A DNA stretch of 64,000 nt from SZUA-38 sp965212525. Its GTDB lineage: Bacteria; Pseudomonadota; Gammaproteobacteria; Xanthomonadales; SZUA-38. The DNA is taken from positions 1 to 64,000 of the forward strand of contig CBDBVC010000009.1 of assembly GCA_965212525.1 (NCBI GenBank), written 5' to 3'. Position 1 is the first letter of the stretch. Every line of letters begins with the position of its first letter. Below are positions 1-9,165 of this stretch, in pieces. The notes beneath the pieces were generated by a model. The model was not told the DNA's origin. It saw only the letters and a program-made list of their open reading frames with translations, and did no database searches. A program made the translations under genes and the position numbers.

Positions 1-2
1 TG

Positions 3-455
3 CCACCAGACGAGTTCCCGGACAGGTCGATCGCGACGATGCCTCAACTGCCCGCTGCAACACTCTCAGTGCCGGTTCCAGTTAACGAACCTGCCGATGA
101 CCTTCTCCCAGTCCCGGATGTAAGCTCATCCCAGCTGCTGTCGACACTGGATATTTACAGGATGCCGGGAGCCGAACAGGATCTGCAGTTTCTGCGTCAG
201 CAGGAGGTAATTGAAACCTCCATCCCGATCTCGAGATTTATCGAGACCAGCGCTGATGAGCTGCTCGCCAGCAACATACCGCGATTGCCGCTGGCCGATG
301 GCGAGCTGGATATTCGATTCTATCCCTTCGGATTCAAGGGCGAGGTGGCGCGTGCCTGGGACAGGATGACACCGGAATTCGGTTTTACCACACGATTTGG
401 AATGAAAGTGAAGTGCAAGTGGATTCTCGCCATCGTGGCCTGCGCATGGGAGTGA
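3..455 (+). CDS. Hypothetical protein, C-terminal part, cut by the window edge
   Basis: The frame is open from the first bases of the window to a TGA at 453-455, so the gene probably starts upstream; the first in-window ATG is at 39. The visible part (about 150 residues) has a proline- and valine-rich stretch, then a compact region with motifs such as RFIETSADELL and RFYPFGFKGEVARAWDR, ending in a Trp/Cys-containing tail. I do not recognise a family. The next gene, 81 bases downstream on the same strand, has its own strong ribosome binding site. The fragment may be secreted, since its neighbour is, but the N-terminus is missing. Confidence 0.5.
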   Translation, partial: PPDEFPDRSIATMPQLPAATLSVPVPVNEPADDLLPVPDVSSSQLLSTLDIYRMPGAEQDLQFLRQQEVIETSIPISRFIETSADELLASNIPRLPLADGELDIRFYPFGFKGEVARAWDRMTPEFGFTTRFGMKVKCKWILAIVACAWE

Positions 456-536
456 CAGTATTCATGTCAACCGATTTGTGCCGGGTGCGTTGTAGGAGCA
501 GAATACTGTTGAATGTTACACAAAAGGAGCTTGACA

Positions 537-824
537 ATGGCACAACAAACAACAAGGGCTACTACCCGATTGCCGCATCAGCGACGCCGCCGGGTATCTT
601 ATGTTCTGATGATGGTCACCGCCATGGCATTTGCCTATTTTGCCGGGCAGGTCAGTGCGGATCAGCCACGCATGCAGGCTGCACTTGATGCGCTGAATAT
701 TGCGGAGAATCAGCTTTCCAAGGCCACCAGCGACAAGGGCGGTCATCGGGTTGAAGCGTTGCGGCTGGTCCGCAAGGCACAGACCGAGGTGAAGAAAGGG
801 ATCCGATACGATCGTCGGCACTGA
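537..824 (+). CDS. Small secreted protein with basic N-terminus
   Basis: A 95-residue protein of unknown function. The start at 537 is chosen because AAGGAG lies at 524-529, seven bases upstream; an in-frame ATG at 513 has no such site. The N-terminus is Arg/Thr-rich (a run of RRRR), followed by a hydrophobic segment and a likely signal-peptidase site near VSA-DQ, so the mature part of about 55 residues should be periplasmic. It is helical and contains DKGGHRVEALRLVRKA and ends GIRYDRRH, a pattern seen in short uncharacterised proteobacterial secreted proteins. It is convergent with the peptidase gene and shares a bidirectional terminator with it. Confidence 0.7.
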   Translation: MAQQTTRATTRLPHQRRRRVSYVLMMVTAMAFAYFAGQVSADQPRMQAALDALNIAENQLSKATSDKGGHRVEALRLVRKAQTEVKKGIRYDRRH

Positions 825-897
825 TCGGTTTCATCAATGGATATCGCGGATACTGTCTCTCCCTCATGAACCCCCATCCAGGTATCCAGACATAGAA

Positions 898-924
898 AAA
901 CGGGCCATCAAGGCCCGTTTTTTT
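898..924. terminator. Bidirectional rho-independent terminator
   Basis: A perfect 9-bp stem (AAACGGGCC at 898-906, GGCCCGTTT at 912-920) with a 5-base loop, an A-run before it and T-run after it. It lies between the convergent genes ending at 824 and 938, so it can serve both. Confidence 0.9.
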
Positions 925-937
925 CAAGTCGCCATAC

Positions 938-2836
938 TTACCAGCCGCACTCACGGCCCTGGTTCTGCTGATCCAGCCAGGTCTTCAGTGGGGCAAAGTA
1001 ATCGATGATGGCACTGGCATCCATATCGCGCTCACCGGTCATCTTTTCCAGCGCATCGGGCCATGGCCGCGATGAGCCCATCTTCAGCAATTCATCCAGC
1101 CGTGCACCGGCATCGGTATTGCCGGCGATGGTGCAGCGGTGCAGGGGCTCGGTGTTACCTGCAATTTCACACAGGGAACGGTGGAACTGGAATTGCAGGA
1201 TATGCGCCAGGAAATAACGTGAATAGGGTGTATTTCCGGGGATGTGGTATTTGGCTCCCGGATCAAAATGTCCCTCATTGCGTTCAACCGGTGGGACGAT
1301 GCCCTGATACTCGGTACGCAAAGCCCACCAGTCGGCATTGTAACGTTCCGGCGGCGTTTGTCCGCTGAACACCTGCCAGCGCCATTTGTCCACCATCAGG
1401 CCGAAGGGCAGAAAAGCCACCTTGTCCAGCGCCATGTTCAGCAGCAGGCCGATATCCTTCGAGGCATCCGGAATCTCGTCGATCAGGCCGATCTGCTTCA
1501 GGTATTTCGGTGTGACCGACAGTGACAGGGTGTCACCGATGGCCTCATGGAAACCGTCGTTGGCACTTTCCTGATACAGAAATGACTGGGTGTTATAGGC
1601 TCGCTGATAGAAGTTGTGTCCCAGTTCGTGGTGGATGGTGGAAAAATCTTCACCCGTTTTCTGGATGCACATCTTGATGCGCAGGTCATCAACCTGGTCA
1701 ATATTCCAGGCACTGGCGTGGCAGACCACATCACGATCGGCCGGTTTGGTGAACAGCGAGCGGCTCCAGAAGGTCTCGGGCAGGGGATCGAATCCCATGC
1801 CGGTGAAGAATTTCTCTGCACTCCTGACCATATCGGTCTCGGACATGCCACTGTCAACGATCTGCTTGCTCAGATCATAGCCAGGGTCTGCATCGGCCGG
1901 TGCCACCAGCGGATAGATATTGCCCCATTGCTGGGCCCACATGTTGCCAAGCAGATGTGCCGGGATGGGGCCGGTCGCGGCCACCACCTCATCACCGTAC
2001 TGCTCATTCAGTTCGGCACGAACATGACAGTGAAGCGCATCATACAGTGGCTTGACCTGCCCCCACAGTCGATCCATCTCGGTGGCGAAGGCGTCCGGGT
2101 CCATGTCGTATCCGGATCGCCACAGATGACCGACATTGTCATAACCCAGATCGACAGCACCTTCATTGGCAATGTCTGCCAGTCGCACATACTTGTCACG
2201 CATCGGTGGCGAGATCTCGCGCCAGCCGACCCAGATTTCCTTCAGCAGATCAGGGTCACGGCTATTGGCCAGTTTTTCAGTCATGGCCCCCAGTGACCAG
2301 CACTCACCATCTGCGCGACAATACTCACCCTGACCATAGAGTGATGACAGCTCACTGGCTATCGTTGCCAGTTCGCTGGTCTTGGCTGCATCCTGAGGCG
2401 CTGGAAGTGTCAGGGTCAGTTTGAGCTTGTCGAGCTTGCGCTGTGTGTCGTAATCCAGATCCAGGCCATTGAAACGAGCAGCCTCATTGGCGAATCGTAC
2501 ACCGGCTGCGGTGTATTTTTCAGAAGCCTGGGCAACCAGGATATTGGTGTCATCGGTAATGAAATTGTTCTGGATCCAGGCAGCACGAGCGGTTTCAACA
2601 CCAATGGCGCTGAGCTCAGCTTCCGCTTTTTCGATAAAGGCGCGGGCCTCCTCGGCTGTCGGCGCGCTGCTGGCTGCAGCCTGATCATCATCTGCTGAAG
2701 CAGTGGAGGAGGCGTTGTGGCAAGCGATCAAAACAACAGGCAGGGCCAGCATCAGTAGCCAACGTTGCAGGGAGAACATGCCAGAATGGGTCTTGTCAGG
2801 ATTGCCACCGCTATGGGCAGCTGAATTGTGTGTCAT
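938..2836 (-). CDS. Peptidase family M2 (ACE-like dipeptidyl carboxypeptidase), lipoprotein
   Basis: Zinc metallopeptidase of family M2, the angiotensin-converting-enzyme family, which removes C-terminal dipeptides. The protein is 632 residues, about the size of a single ACE catalytic domain. The gluzincin motif HELGH is at residues 403-407, and the third zinc ligand is expected to be Glu431 in EAIGD, 24 residues further on. The N-terminus has a hydrophobic segment ending in a lipobox-like VLIAC (Cys39), followed by a Ser/Ala/Asp-rich linker, so it is probably a periplasm-facing lipoprotein. A shorter start at Met20 is possible and would give a more typical signal peptide. Monocistronic, ending at the shared terminator. 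Probable role is peptide scavenging. Confidence 0.93.
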   Translation of the reverse strand: MTHNSAAHSGGNPDKTHSGMFSLQRWLLMLALPVVLIACHNASSTASADDDQAAASSAPTAEEARAFIEKAEAELSAIGVETARAAWIQNNFITDDTNILVAQASEKYTAAGVRFANEAARFNGLDLDYDTQRKLDKLKLTLTLPAPQDAAKTSELATIASELSSLYGQGEYCRADGECWSLGAMTEKLANSRDPDLLKEIWVGWREISPPMRDKYVRLADIANEGAVDLGYDNVGHLWRSGYDMDPDAFATEMDRLWGQVKPLYDALHCHVRAELNEQYGDEVVAATGPIPAHLLGNMWAQQWGNIYPLVAPADADPGYDLSKQIVDSGMSETDMVRSAEKFFTGMGFDPLPETFWSRSLFTKPADRDVVCHASAWNIDQVDDLRIKMCIQKTGEDFSTIHHELGHNFYQRAYNTQSFLYQESANDGFHEAIGDTLSLSVTPKYLKQIGLIDEIPDASKDIGLLLNMALDKVAFLPFGLMVDKWRWQVFSGQTPPERYNADWWALRTEYQGIVPPVERNEGHFDPGAKYHIPGNTPYSRYFLAHILQFQFHRSLCEIAGNTEPLHRCTIAGNTDAGARLDELLKMGSSRPWPDALEKMTGERDMDASAIIDYFAPLKTWLDQQNQGRECGW

Positions 2837-2984
2837 GGTGTGCTCCGGAAAAAATCAATGCGCCAGTATAGCGAACTCACCATTGCTGTCGAATGTCAGC
2901 CTCTGTCAGCGATGACTATCGGCAGTGTTGTCCTTGTTTCGAAATGTGTCTAATCACGGCTCGATCCGATAGAATGAGATCATC

Positions 2985-5330
2985 ATGACCTCGCAGCCCG
3001 AATACAGAACCGGACTGACGGCAACAGCCCTGAGCAACCCCGTTGCAGTGGCTGTCGCCTGCATCCTGATCGTCATATTCGGCATCATCTCGCTGAGTCG
3101 TCTGCCGGTCCAATTGACACCGGATGTGGAGCGGCCAGTCATATCGATAACTACAGGGTGGCGTGCGTCTGCACCCAACGAGGTCGAATCCGAAATCATC
3201 GAGCCGCAGGAAGACGTGCTGCGTGGCATGCCCGGAGTGGTCAAAATGACCTCCAATGCCGGACGTGGCAATGCCAGTGTCAATCTCGAATTTTCAGTCG
3301 GCACCGATATGGGCAAGGCGCTGATCGAGGTGATCAATCGTCTGAATCAGGTACAGCGTTATCCGGTCGATGTCACCGAGCCCTTCATCCGCGTGGGTGG
3401 TGACGAGTTTGGCAACACCATCGCCTGGTTTGCCCTGCTACCGACTGCAGAAAACCCGAATCATATCTCGACCTATCAGGATTTTGTCGATGAGCGTATC
3501 CTGCCCATGCTCGAACGTGTGCCAGGCATCTCTTCAGCCAATGCCTTTGGGGGCAGGCCCTACGAGATCAGGATCACCTTTGATCCCTACAAGACGGCCA
3601 GTCTCGGCATCGACCTGACACGCATTGCGCAGGAACTGGGTTCCAATGCAGACATCTCGGCGGGCAGCCAGGAAGTCGGTCGACGTCAGTACACCATTCG
3701 CTTTGCCGGCAAGTATGATATCCAGTCACTCGGGGAACTGGTGCTGGAATGGCGTGAGGGGCGCCCGGTCAAACTCAAGGACATTGCCAGCATCGAACTG
3801 ATGCTGCGCGACCGCGCAGCTGTCATCAGCCAGAACGGAGGCCCGTCAATCGCCCTCAATGTGATACCGGAGACCGGTGTCAATGTACTGGAGGTGATGA
3901 ACGGTGTGCGCAACACGGTCGATGAACTGAACCGTGACGTAATCGGGCCCGAAGGGCTGAGCCTGACCCAGGTATATGACGAAACGGACTACATCTATGC
4001 CTCGGTCGGCATGGTTCGCAACAATCTGCTGCTTGGAATCCTGCTCGCCACCGCGGTACTGTGGTGGTTCCTGCGAAAACTGCGGGCAACCGGCATGGTG
4101 GCATTATCGATTCCGCTGTGCCTGTTCATCGCATTCATGGTACTCGATGCCTCCGGGCGCACGCTCAACATCATCTCGCTGGCAGGGCTGGCGTTTGCCA
4201 CCGGCATGGTACTGGATGCTGCCATCGTGGTGCTGGAGAATATCTTCCGGCAACGTGAGATGGGACGATCTGCGCATGAATCCTCTCTGCGTGGTGCCGG
4301 ACAGGTGTGGGGGGCGCTGCTGGCGTCAACGGCAACCACGGTTGCCATCTTCATGCCGGTGGTCTTCCTGGAGGACGAAGCAGGTCAGCTGTTCGGTGAT
4401 CTGGCCATCACCATTTCAGTGGCTGTCGTGGCATCACTGTTTGTGGCAATCACGGTGCTGCCGACGGCAGCCATGAGCTGGCTGGGTGACAAGCCACTGG
4501 ATGATCTGCACCAGAGCTGGTGGCGTCGCAGTACAGAATTCATCATGAAGCTCACCGGATCACGCAAGGGACGGTATTTCTGGATTAGTGGCCTGACCAT
4601 CATCCCGGTGGCGCTGGCGCTGCTGATGAAACCCTCAGCCGAATATCTGCCCACCGGCAAGCAGAACTTCTTTTTCGGATTCATGCAGACGCCCCCTGGG
4701 CTGGGCGTTGATACGGCTGAATCAGAGCTGACCAAGGTGATGGATCAGCGCTTCATGCAGTATCTTGACGGTGGTCAGGAACCGGCACTGAAAAGCTATT
4801 TTCTGGGCTTCTTTGGCACTGGCGGGTTTTTTGGCGGCAGTGCCCTGGACCGCAGCAATGTCGATCTCTTCCTTCAGGAAGTGAACTTCAAGATCATGAG
4901 TGGTTTCCCGGACACTATCGGCTTTGCGCAGCGGGCACCGATTTTTGGCGGGATTCGCGGTGGCCGAACCATCGAGCTGGATCTGCAGTCGAGGGATTAC
5001 GAATCAATCCTGCAAGCCGGAGGGGCCGGATTCGGCCTGGTGTCACAGGCCCTTCCGGGCGCCCAGATCAGACCGATTCCGGGGCTGGAGCTGGCCGAGC
5101 CGGAGCTGCGTCTGATACCAAATGACCGCGCCATTGCCGAAGCCGGCTGGAATCGATCCAATGTCGCCACCATGATCCGGGCACTGGGTGATGGTGCCTT
5201 CGTCGGCGAGTATTTCGACGGCGACCGGCGTCTGGATGTGATCATGCGAGGCGAGAGCTGGACTCAAACCGGAAGACCTGATGGCCATGCCAGTGGCGAC
5301 GGCCGATGGCGCTGTCCATACACTGGGTGA
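2985..5330 (+). CDS. RND efflux pump permease, N-terminal three quarters (frameshifted)
   Basis: Inner-membrane RND permease (AcrB/MexB superfamily), proton-driven export with a periplasmic adaptor. The first transmembrane helix is at residues about 12-36; porter-domain sequences follow, then the TM4 region GMVLDAAIVVLENI at about 408-421, with one Asp where AcrB has two. Homology runs to about residue 760 and then stops being sensible: an extra A in CAAACCGG (5266-5268) shifts the frame and the ORF ends at 5330. The remaining 250 residues continue in the frame of 5281-6087. Without the extra base the gene would code for about 1,033 residues, a normal RND length. The adaptor gene follows, the reverse of the common adaptor-first order. 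Confidence 0.85.
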   Translation: MTSQPEYRTGLTATALSNPVAVAVACILIVIFGIISLSRLPVQLTPDVERPVISITTGWRASAPNEVESEIIEPQEDVLRGMPGVVKMTSNAGRGNASVNLEFSVGTDMGKALIEVINRLNQVQRYPVDVTEPFIRVGGDEFGNTIAWFALLPTAENPNHISTYQDFVDERILPMLERVPGISSANAFGGRPYEIRITFDPYKTASLGIDLTRIAQELGSNADISAGSQEVGRRQYTIRFAGKYDIQSLGELVLEWREGRPVKLKDIASIELMLRDRAAVISQNGGPSIALNVIPETGVNVLEVMNGVRNTVDELNRDVIGPEGLSLTQVYDETDYIYASVGMVRNNLLLGILLATAVLWWFLRKLRATGMVALSIPLCLFIAFMVLDASGRTLNIISLAGLAFATGMVLDAAIVVLENIFRQREMGRSAHESSLRGAGQVWGALLASTATTVAIFMPVVFLEDEAGQLFGDLAITISVAVVASLFVAITVLPTAAMSWLGDKPLDDLHQSWWRRSTEFIMKLTGSRKGRYFWISGLTIIPVALALLMKPSAEYLPTGKQNFFFGFMQTPPGLGVDTAESELTKVMDQRFMQYLDGGQEPALKSYFLGFFGTGGFFGGSALDRSNVDLFLQEVNFKIMSGFPDTIGFAQRAPIFGGIRGGRTIELDLQSRDYESILQAGGAGFGLVSQALPGAQIRPIPGLELAEPELRLIPNDRAIAEAGWNRSNVATMIRALGDGAFVGEYFDGDRRLDVIMRGESWTQTGRPDGHASGDGRWRCPYTG
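5266..5268 (+). other. Probable single-base insertion (frameshift) in RND permease gene
   Basis: Reading CAACCGG instead of CAAACCGG restores a continuous RND protein across the junction (…SWTQ-PEDLMAMPVATADG…), which fits the family. The homopolymer position suggests either a sequencing error or a recent inactivating slip. Confidence 0.8.
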
Positions 5331-6087
5331 GCTGACCACGCTGGAGCGAACAGCGGGCCCGAGCGAGATTCGTCGAATTGATCGCAGACGAACGCTGACT
5401 CTGCAGATCACGCCGCCTGAGAGCATCGCGCTGGAGGACGCCATAGAAACCCTGCGTACCGAGGTTGACCCTGCACTGAGGGCGATGTTGCCCGACGATG
5501 CCTCCATCGAATACCGCGGAACGGCAGAAGCCCTCGACAGCGTGCTCGACTCACTGCAGTGGACCTTTGCACTGGCGATTGTCATTCTCTACCTGCTGAT
5601 CAGTGCACTGTTCAGATCGTTCAGGGACAGCCTGCTGGTGGTGCTGACATTGCCGATGGCAACCGTCGGTGGCGTGCTGTTCCTGCGATTGCTGGACTGG
5701 GTGCTGAAGATGATGGGTGAATCCGCAGGCCAGAGCATGGATCTGCTGACCATGATCGGCTTTGTCATCCTGCTGGGCCTGGTGGTGAACAATGCCATTC
5801 TGCTGGTGTACCGCGCGCGTGATGCCGAACGTGAAGGCATGAACCGTGTGGATGCCGTTCGCAGTGCCATGCGTCTGAGGCTCCGGCCCATTCTGATGAG
5901 TACCCTGACCAGCCTGTTCGGCATGTTGCCCCTGTTGCTGATACCCGGAGAGGGTACCGAAATCTATCGCGGCATGGCCGCGGTCATTGTGGGTGGCATG
6001 TTGATATCCACCCTGTTTACACTGATATTGTTACCAAGCCTGCTCAGGTTGGGAGAAAAACAACATGCAACGACTCAGCCTGCTTAG
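5281..6087 (+). CDS. RND efflux pump permease, C-terminal part (frameshifted)
   Basis: This frame carries the end of the RND permease: porter subdomain sequences, then TM7-TM12 including ALAIVILYLLISALFRSF and the TM10 region GFVILLGLVVNNAILLVYRA, and RLRPILMSTLTSLFGMLPLL. Family-like sequence actually begins near 5269, before the first ATG at 5281, so this is not an independent gene but the continuation of the upstream ORF after a +1 shift. Its stop at 6085-6087 overlaps the start of the adaptor gene by 23 bases, showing tight translational coupling in one operon. Confidence 0.85.
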   Translation: MAMPVATADGAVHTLGELTTLERTAGPSEIRRIDRRRTLTLQITPPESIALEDAIETLRTEVDPALRAMLPDDASIEYRGTAEALDSVLDSLQWTFALAIVILYLLISALFRSFRDSLLVVLTLPMATVGGVLFLRLLDWVLKMMGESAGQSMDLLTMIGFVILLGLVVNNAILLVYRARDAEREGMNRVDAVRSAMRLRLRPILMSTLTSLFGMLPLLLIPGEGTEIYRGMAAVIVGGMLISTLFTLILLPSLLRLGEKQHATTQPA

Positions 6088-7171
6088 CACAGCACTGCTG
6101 TTTCTGTTCACAGCCACTGTCGCCAGTGCACAGTTCGGTGGTCCGGTTCTGGTCAGGACCTCGGAGGCAAGCATTCGTGACATGACGCCGGTGGTGCAGG
6201 TGGCCGGTACTGTGCTGAGCAAGTCGGATGCGACCATCTCCTCGGAGATATCCGGCCGGCTGCTGAAGCTGTCGGAAGTCGGCACGGTGGTTGAGCCAGG
6301 TGACTCCATGGCTCAGGTGGATGATACCGATCTGCTGCTTCAGCAGGACGAGCTGGTGGCAGAGCTTGCCGGGCTTCAATCCAGGGCCCGCTATCTTGCA
6401 TCTGAATTCGATCGACTCAATTCACTGTCCGAGAAGAATGCAGCAGCCAGAAACCTGCTGGAACAGACCCGCTCGGATCGGGATCAGGCCCGCTCGAATG
6501 CCACGGCCACGCAGGCAAGGCTAAGCCGCGTCGAGGATCAGTTGCGCAAGTCGCGGGTTGAGGCACCCTTCGGCGGCGTGGTTACCGAACGCTTCGCCAG
6601 GGTGGGTGAGGTGATCAATTCCAACAGCGAACTGCTGCGACTGGTCGACCCCGCTGATCTGGAGGTAGTCGCACGAGCACCGCTGGATTATTTCGATTTT
6701 ATCAGTCGCGACAGTATCCTGCTGTTCACTGCCATGCGCCGTGGTCAGCCAGTCGAATTCAGTGCCCTGGTGACCAGTGTCGTGCCGGTGGGTGATGAAA
6801 CGACTCATCTGTTTGAAGTCAGGGCCCGGCTCGATGAGCGCCTGCCTGTCGGACAGTCTATTCGTGTCCGCATTCCGACGGCAATGCCATCATCGGAACT
6901 GTCGGTGCCCCGCGATGCGCTGGTTCTGAGACCTGGCACTGCTTCGGTGTTCACTGTGGATGAGGAGGGAAAGGCCCGCCAGATACAGGTGAGGCCGGGG
7001 ATCGCCAGCGGTGACTACATCGCTGTATCGGGTGATCTTGCTGCCGGTCAGGTCGTGATTGTGCGAGGTGCCGAACGATTGCGAGACGGCATGGAAGTCA
7101 TGGCGCAGCCATTCGATCAGCCGGGCGAGGATTCGGGCAACCCGCCCGCCAACGCCATAACCGATTCCTGA
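6065..7171 (+). CDS. RND efflux periplasmic adaptor subunit (membrane fusion protein)
   Basis: Periplasmic adaptor linking the RND permease to an outer-membrane channel. It has 368 residues with a signal peptide ending near VASA-QF, then a lipoyl/barrel-sandwich half-motif (AGTVLSKSDATISSEISG), a coiled-coil hairpin with many Glu/Gln/Arg (about residues 95-160), the second lipoyl half (VEAPFGGVVTERFARVGEVI) and a beta-barrel domain ending in a typical RVRPGIASGDYIAV region. It overlaps the permease by 23 bases; GGGAG at 6050-6054 is a plausible ribosome site. No outer-membrane TolC-type gene is adjacent. Substrate cannot be told from sequence. Confidence 0.92.
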   Translation: MQRLSLLSTALLFLFTATVASAQFGGPVLVRTSEASIRDMTPVVQVAGTVLSKSDATISSEISGRLLKLSEVGTVVEPGDSMAQVDDTDLLLQQDELVAELAGLQSRARYLASEFDRLNSLSEKNAAARNLLEQTRSDRDQARSNATATQARLSRVEDQLRKSRVEAPFGGVVTERFARVGEVINSNSELLRLVDPADLEVVARAPLDYFDFISRDSILLFTAMRRGQPVEFSALVTSVVPVGDETTHLFEVRARLDERLPVGQSIRVRIPTAMPSSELSVPRDALVLRPGTASVFTVDEEGKARQIQVRPGIASGDYIAVSGDLAAGQVVIVRGAERLRDGMEVMAQPFDQPGEDSGNPPANAITDS

Positions 7172-7277
7172 GCGATTTCTGGGCATCGTCCAGTTTGATC
7201 AGGGCAGGACCTGTGGCTGTCATTGCAGGGCTGATGGTGCATAATGCCGGTTTCATGACGGCCGATTCGGACAATCC

Positions 7278-8543
7278 ATGAAATCATATCTTTCCGGCCT
7301 GTTGCTGATCAGGGATGAGGAACGCAACACGGTGTTTTCAGCCTTCGGGTATTTCAGTTGCCTGATGTTCGGCTATTACCTTCTGCGCCCGTTGCGCGAG
7401 AGCCTTGCCGTCAGCAGTGGCCATCAGACAGTGCCCTGGCTGTTCACGGGCACATTTTTCGCCATGCTTGCGGTGGTACCTGTCTACGGTTATCTGGTGT
7501 CGCGTTACTCGCAGAAGAAATTTCTTCCGGCCATCTACCTGTTCTTCATTTTCAACCTGTTCGCTTTCGTGCTGGTGATTGAATACCTGCCGGGCAATGT
7601 CTGGACCGAACGTGTCTATTTCGTCTGGTTGAGCGTTTTCAATCTGTTCATTGTTTCGGTGTTCTGGAGCTTCATGGCCAATGTGTTCAACAGCGAGCAG
7701 GCCAAGCGTCTGTTTGGCTTCATTGCGGCGGCGGGCAGTCTGACGGCAATCCTGAGTTCAGCAGTCTCCTCGGTGATCTCGTCCATGGTCGATATCCAGG
7801 GTGTGATGCTGTTCGCCATCCTGATGCTGGGTGGTGCGCTCTATTTTCAGTTGCGCCTGATCAATGCCAGGGATCTGGATCTGGACTATACACTGCATCC
7901 TGACAAGGTCATCGGCGGTTCCATCTTCGCCGGTGCCACCACCGTGGTGCGATCGCCTTATCTGTTCAGGATAAGCGTGGTGCTGGTGCTGATGGTGGTG
8001 ATCAGCACGATTTTCTATTACGCGGAAATCTACATCGTCGAGAAATATCTCAGCGAAGGCGAGCAGCATCGACGATATTTCTCACTGGTCAATCTGGGTG
8101 TGAATGTGGTGGCCTTCGTGCTGCAGTTTTTCATGACTGGTCGTCTGTTGCGCCGATATGGCGCGGCATGGACCCTGGCGATCATGCCTGCATTCACCCT
8201 GATTGCATTGATCATACTCGGGCTCTCGCCCACGCTGTTGGTGATCGGTCTGCTTCAGGTGTTCCGTCGCGGTGGTGAATATGGCCTGATGAAACCGGCC
8301 AGGGATCTGCTCTACACGCAGGTGACACCTGAAGAGAAATTCAAGAGCAAGAATTTCATTGATACCGCGATCTATCGAGGCGGTGATGTGGTCAGCGGTC
8401 ACCTGTATCGTCTGCTGCACACGATGGCGAATTTATCCATTCAGGTCATCCTGCTGCTCATGATACCATTGGCCGCTTTCTGGATCTGGATCTCGTGGAC
8501 CACCGGCAAGGTGTTCGAGCAAAAGGGTGACAAGTCGTCATGA
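7278..8543 (+). CDS. MFS-type transporter, resembling the nucleotide-transporter-like branch
   Basis: A 421-residue polytopic membrane protein with about 12 hydrophobic segments. The early motif GYYLLRPLRESLAV (residues 32-45) is reminiscent of the YYLLRPLRD signature in proteins annotated as Npt1/Npt2-like or related MFS transporters in free-living gammaproteobacteria. I cannot tell whether it exchanges nucleotides; many such chromosomal homologues are uncharacterised. The gene follows the RND operon after 106 bases and overlaps the next gene by four bases (ATGA), so the two are translationally coupled. Confidence 0.75.
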   Translation: MKSYLSGLLLIRDEERNTVFSAFGYFSCLMFGYYLLRPLRESLAVSSGHQTVPWLFTGTFFAMLAVVPVYGYLVSRYSQKKFLPAIYLFFIFNLFAFVLVIEYLPGNVWTERVYFVWLSVFNLFIVSVFWSFMANVFNSEQAKRLFGFIAAAGSLTAILSSAVSSVISSMVDIQGVMLFAILMLGGALYFQLRLINARDLDLDYTLHPDKVIGGSIFAGATTVVRSPYLFRISVVLVLMVVISTIFYYAEIYIVEKYLSEGEQHRRYFSLVNLGVNVVAFVLQFFMTGRLLRRYGAAWTLAIMPAFTLIALIILGLSPTLLVIGLLQVFRRGGEYGLMKPARDLLYTQVTPEEKFKSKNFIDTAIYRGGDVVSGHLYRLLHTMANLSIQVILLLMIPLAAFWIWISWTTGKVFEQKGDKSS

Positions 8544-9100
8544 ACCGTCTGGTTTCATTTTCCATACTGTCTGCAGTGGCCATCGGGCTGTCTTCAGCTC
8601 AGGCACAGCAACAGGCACCCAATGCACCGTGGTATCTGGGTGTCAAGGCGGGCATGATCTTTACCGATGGCAGTCTTGACGCCGATCGTGGCGATCTTGT
8701 CGGACTCGAGGTGGGGCGACAGTTCGGCAACAACTGGACTGTCGAGCTTGAAGCCTGGAAGGATACGACACAGTTTGATGATGGTGCAGACAAGGATCAG
8801 CAGGGTTTCCAGATCAATTTCGTGCAATTCAACCGTGTACCCCTGTGGGATCCCTATTTTCTGATTGGTGTTGGCGCTGCTGAATACGATTTCAGGCAGC
8901 GCTCGGAAACTGATCTGACGGTTTCTGTCGCCATCGGTGGCGTATGGGATCTTTCCGAGCAGGGTGGTGTTCAGCTGAAGGCCGATGCACGCTACCGCTA
9001 CAGTCTCTACTCGGATGATTCGCCTGCAGGCATTGAGAAGGGTGAGCCGATATTCTCGGTCGGTCTGATGATTCCGCTCTGGGTCGGCAATAGACGCTGA
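8540..9100 (+). CDS. Outer-membrane beta-barrel protein (OmpA/OprF-like barrel)
   Basis: A 186-residue secreted protein with a signal peptide ending SSAQA-QQ and a mature part made of alternating amphipathic strands (WYLGVKAGMIFTD, LEVGRQFGNNWTVELEAWKD, WDPYFLIGVGAAEYDF, LKADARYRYSLYSDD), ending in a strand after FSVGLMIPLWVG. This is the pattern of an 8-stranded outer-membrane barrel without the C-terminal peptidoglycan-binding domain. It starts inside the stop codon of the transporter gene (ATGA) and is followed by a strong terminator, so the MFS gene and this one form a two-gene unit. Confidence 0.8.
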   Translation: MNRLVSFSILSAVAIGLSSAQAQQQAPNAPWYLGVKAGMIFTDGSLDADRGDLVGLEVGRQFGNNWTVELEAWKDTTQFDDGADKDQQGFQINFVQFNRVPLWDPYFLIGVGAAEYDFRQRSETDLTVSVAIGGVWDLSEQGGVQLKADARYRYSLYSDDSPAGIEKGEPIFSVGLMIPLWVGNRR

Positions 9101-9121
9101 TCTTATCCATCATCCATGAAA

Positions 9122-9143
9122 AAAGGGCCGCGAACGGCCCTTT
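9122..9143. terminator. Bidirectional terminator
   Basis: A perfect 9-bp stem (AAAGGGCCG at 9122-9130, CGGCCCTTT at 9135-9143) with a CGAA loop lies between the convergent genes ending at 9100 and 9166. Confidence 0.9.
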
Positions 9144-9165
9144 CTCATTTTGCACTAGTGTCGGA

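Noticed and set aside
516..821. 101-residue ORF opposite the small secreted protein
   Set aside because: Shadow of the real gene; the plus strand has the signal peptide and a strong ribosome site.
1616..2296. 226-residue plus-strand ORF inside the M2 peptidase gene
   Set aside because: Long antisense frame caused by codon bias of the real gene; no motif or ribosome site.
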